Assembly (NCBI RefSeq): GCF_014192415.1
Contig: NZ_JACHXY010000002.1
Span: 496,001-560,000, forward strand
Source: Microbacterium proteolyticum
GTDB lineage: Bacteria > Actinomycetota > Actinomycetes > Actinomycetales > Microbacteriaceae
DNA length: 64,000 nt
Direction: 5' to 3'
The position numbers and the translations under genes are program-made. Below, piece after piece: positions 63,819 to 64,000 of this stretch (positions are counted from its first letter, which is position 1; the number at the start of each line of letters is the position of its first letter). Under the pieces are notes generated by a model. The model was not told the DNA's origin and did not search any database. It saw only the letters and a list, made by a program, of their open reading frames with translations.

Positions 63819-64000
63819 TCATCCATTGTCGCCCCGCCGCGACCTCGGGGGTGGGCGCGGGAGTCCTCGACCCCGAGATCGCGCACGAGCGTCCGTGGGT
63901 CGCGCTCCCCCGTCGCGCCCGGTCGAGACACGTGCCCGTCCGGCGAGCTCAGTTGCCCCGCTCCAACGGCCATGCTTTGATGAGCGCAGTCCTGGGGGAT
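63819..64000. other. right edge, no gene recognised
   Basis: No convincing open frame, RNA or repeat is visible in these 182 bp. A gene may begin just beyond the edge. Confidence 0.4.

Overview
High-GC actinobacterial chromosome, best matched to Microbacterium or a close Microbacteriaceae relative. The basis is the gene order (rplS-lepB-rnhB-DUF2469-yraN-yifB-dprA-xerC ... rpsB-tsf-pyrH-frr-cdsA; coaD-DUF177-rpmF-rnc-mutM ... smc-ftsY-ffh), the DUF2469, DUF3515 and DUF3060 families, and about 70% GC with frequent GTG starts. Most of the window is conserved core genome on the minus strand. There is no intact mobile element, rRNA operon or CRISPR array.

Layout. 1-9.3 kb: 3' end of glgB, a thioredoxin-TPR protein coupled to a large membrane protein, an AI-2E-type permease, an alpha/beta hydrolase with a small Cys/His-rich protein, a secreted transglycosylase-like protein, a DivIVA-repeat protein, cdsA and frr. 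9.3-24.1 kb: translation and envelope core (pyrH, tsf, rpsB, M23 and DUF3060 exported proteins, xerC, the overlapping dprA-yifB-yraN set, DUF2469, rnhB, lepB, rplS, map, trmD, rimM, khpA, rpsP). 24.3-35.5 kb: a glutamate-cysteine ligase-like enzyme, an SGNH lipoprotein, ffh, a TetR regulator divergent from lipB-lipA, ftsY and smc. 35.5-37.4 kb: a small accessory-looking cassette (37-aa peptide, 93-aa protein, tandem GNAT). 37.4-44.9 kb: mutM, rnc, rpmF, DUF177, coaD, recG, rsmD, thiL and a DUF3515 lipoprotein. 45-51.6 kb: ddl, gpsA, plsC, murA, leuD and leuC, preceded by a leucine-rich leader. 51.7-57.3 kb: a MetY-like enzyme with a flavin monooxygenase, TerC, and a sigma factor coupled to a DUF4349 membrane protein. 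57.3-64 kb: tRNA-Glu with a duplicated 3' end, an MBL-fold hydrolase, the fructose PTS operon (fruR-fruK-fruA-ptsH) and two small proteins.

How the genes work together. Co-directional runs are tightly packed with many 4-bp ATGA/GTGA overlaps, so translational coupling is common (dprA/yifB/yraN, lepB/rnhB, cdsA/DivIVA-repeat gene, fruR/fruK, lipB/lipA, sigma/DUF4349, MetY-like/monooxygenase). SRP targeting is represented by ffh and ftsY, which sit near smc. Lipoylation is lipB-lipA. Phospholipid synthesis is represented by cdsA, plsC and gpsA, and peptidoglycan precursor synthesis by murA and ddl.

The most notable signals are: a leucine attenuator-like leader before leuCD; a 58-bp duplication of the tRNA-Glu 3' end plus terminator that looks like a collapsed attachment-site pair; a strongly over-used 7-mer GGATGCC/GGCATCC that overrides codon preference; a strongly expressed-looking 37-aa peptide gene upstream of a GNAT enzyme; a 10-bp phased repeat over the fru promoter; and a palindrome between the TetR gene and lipB.
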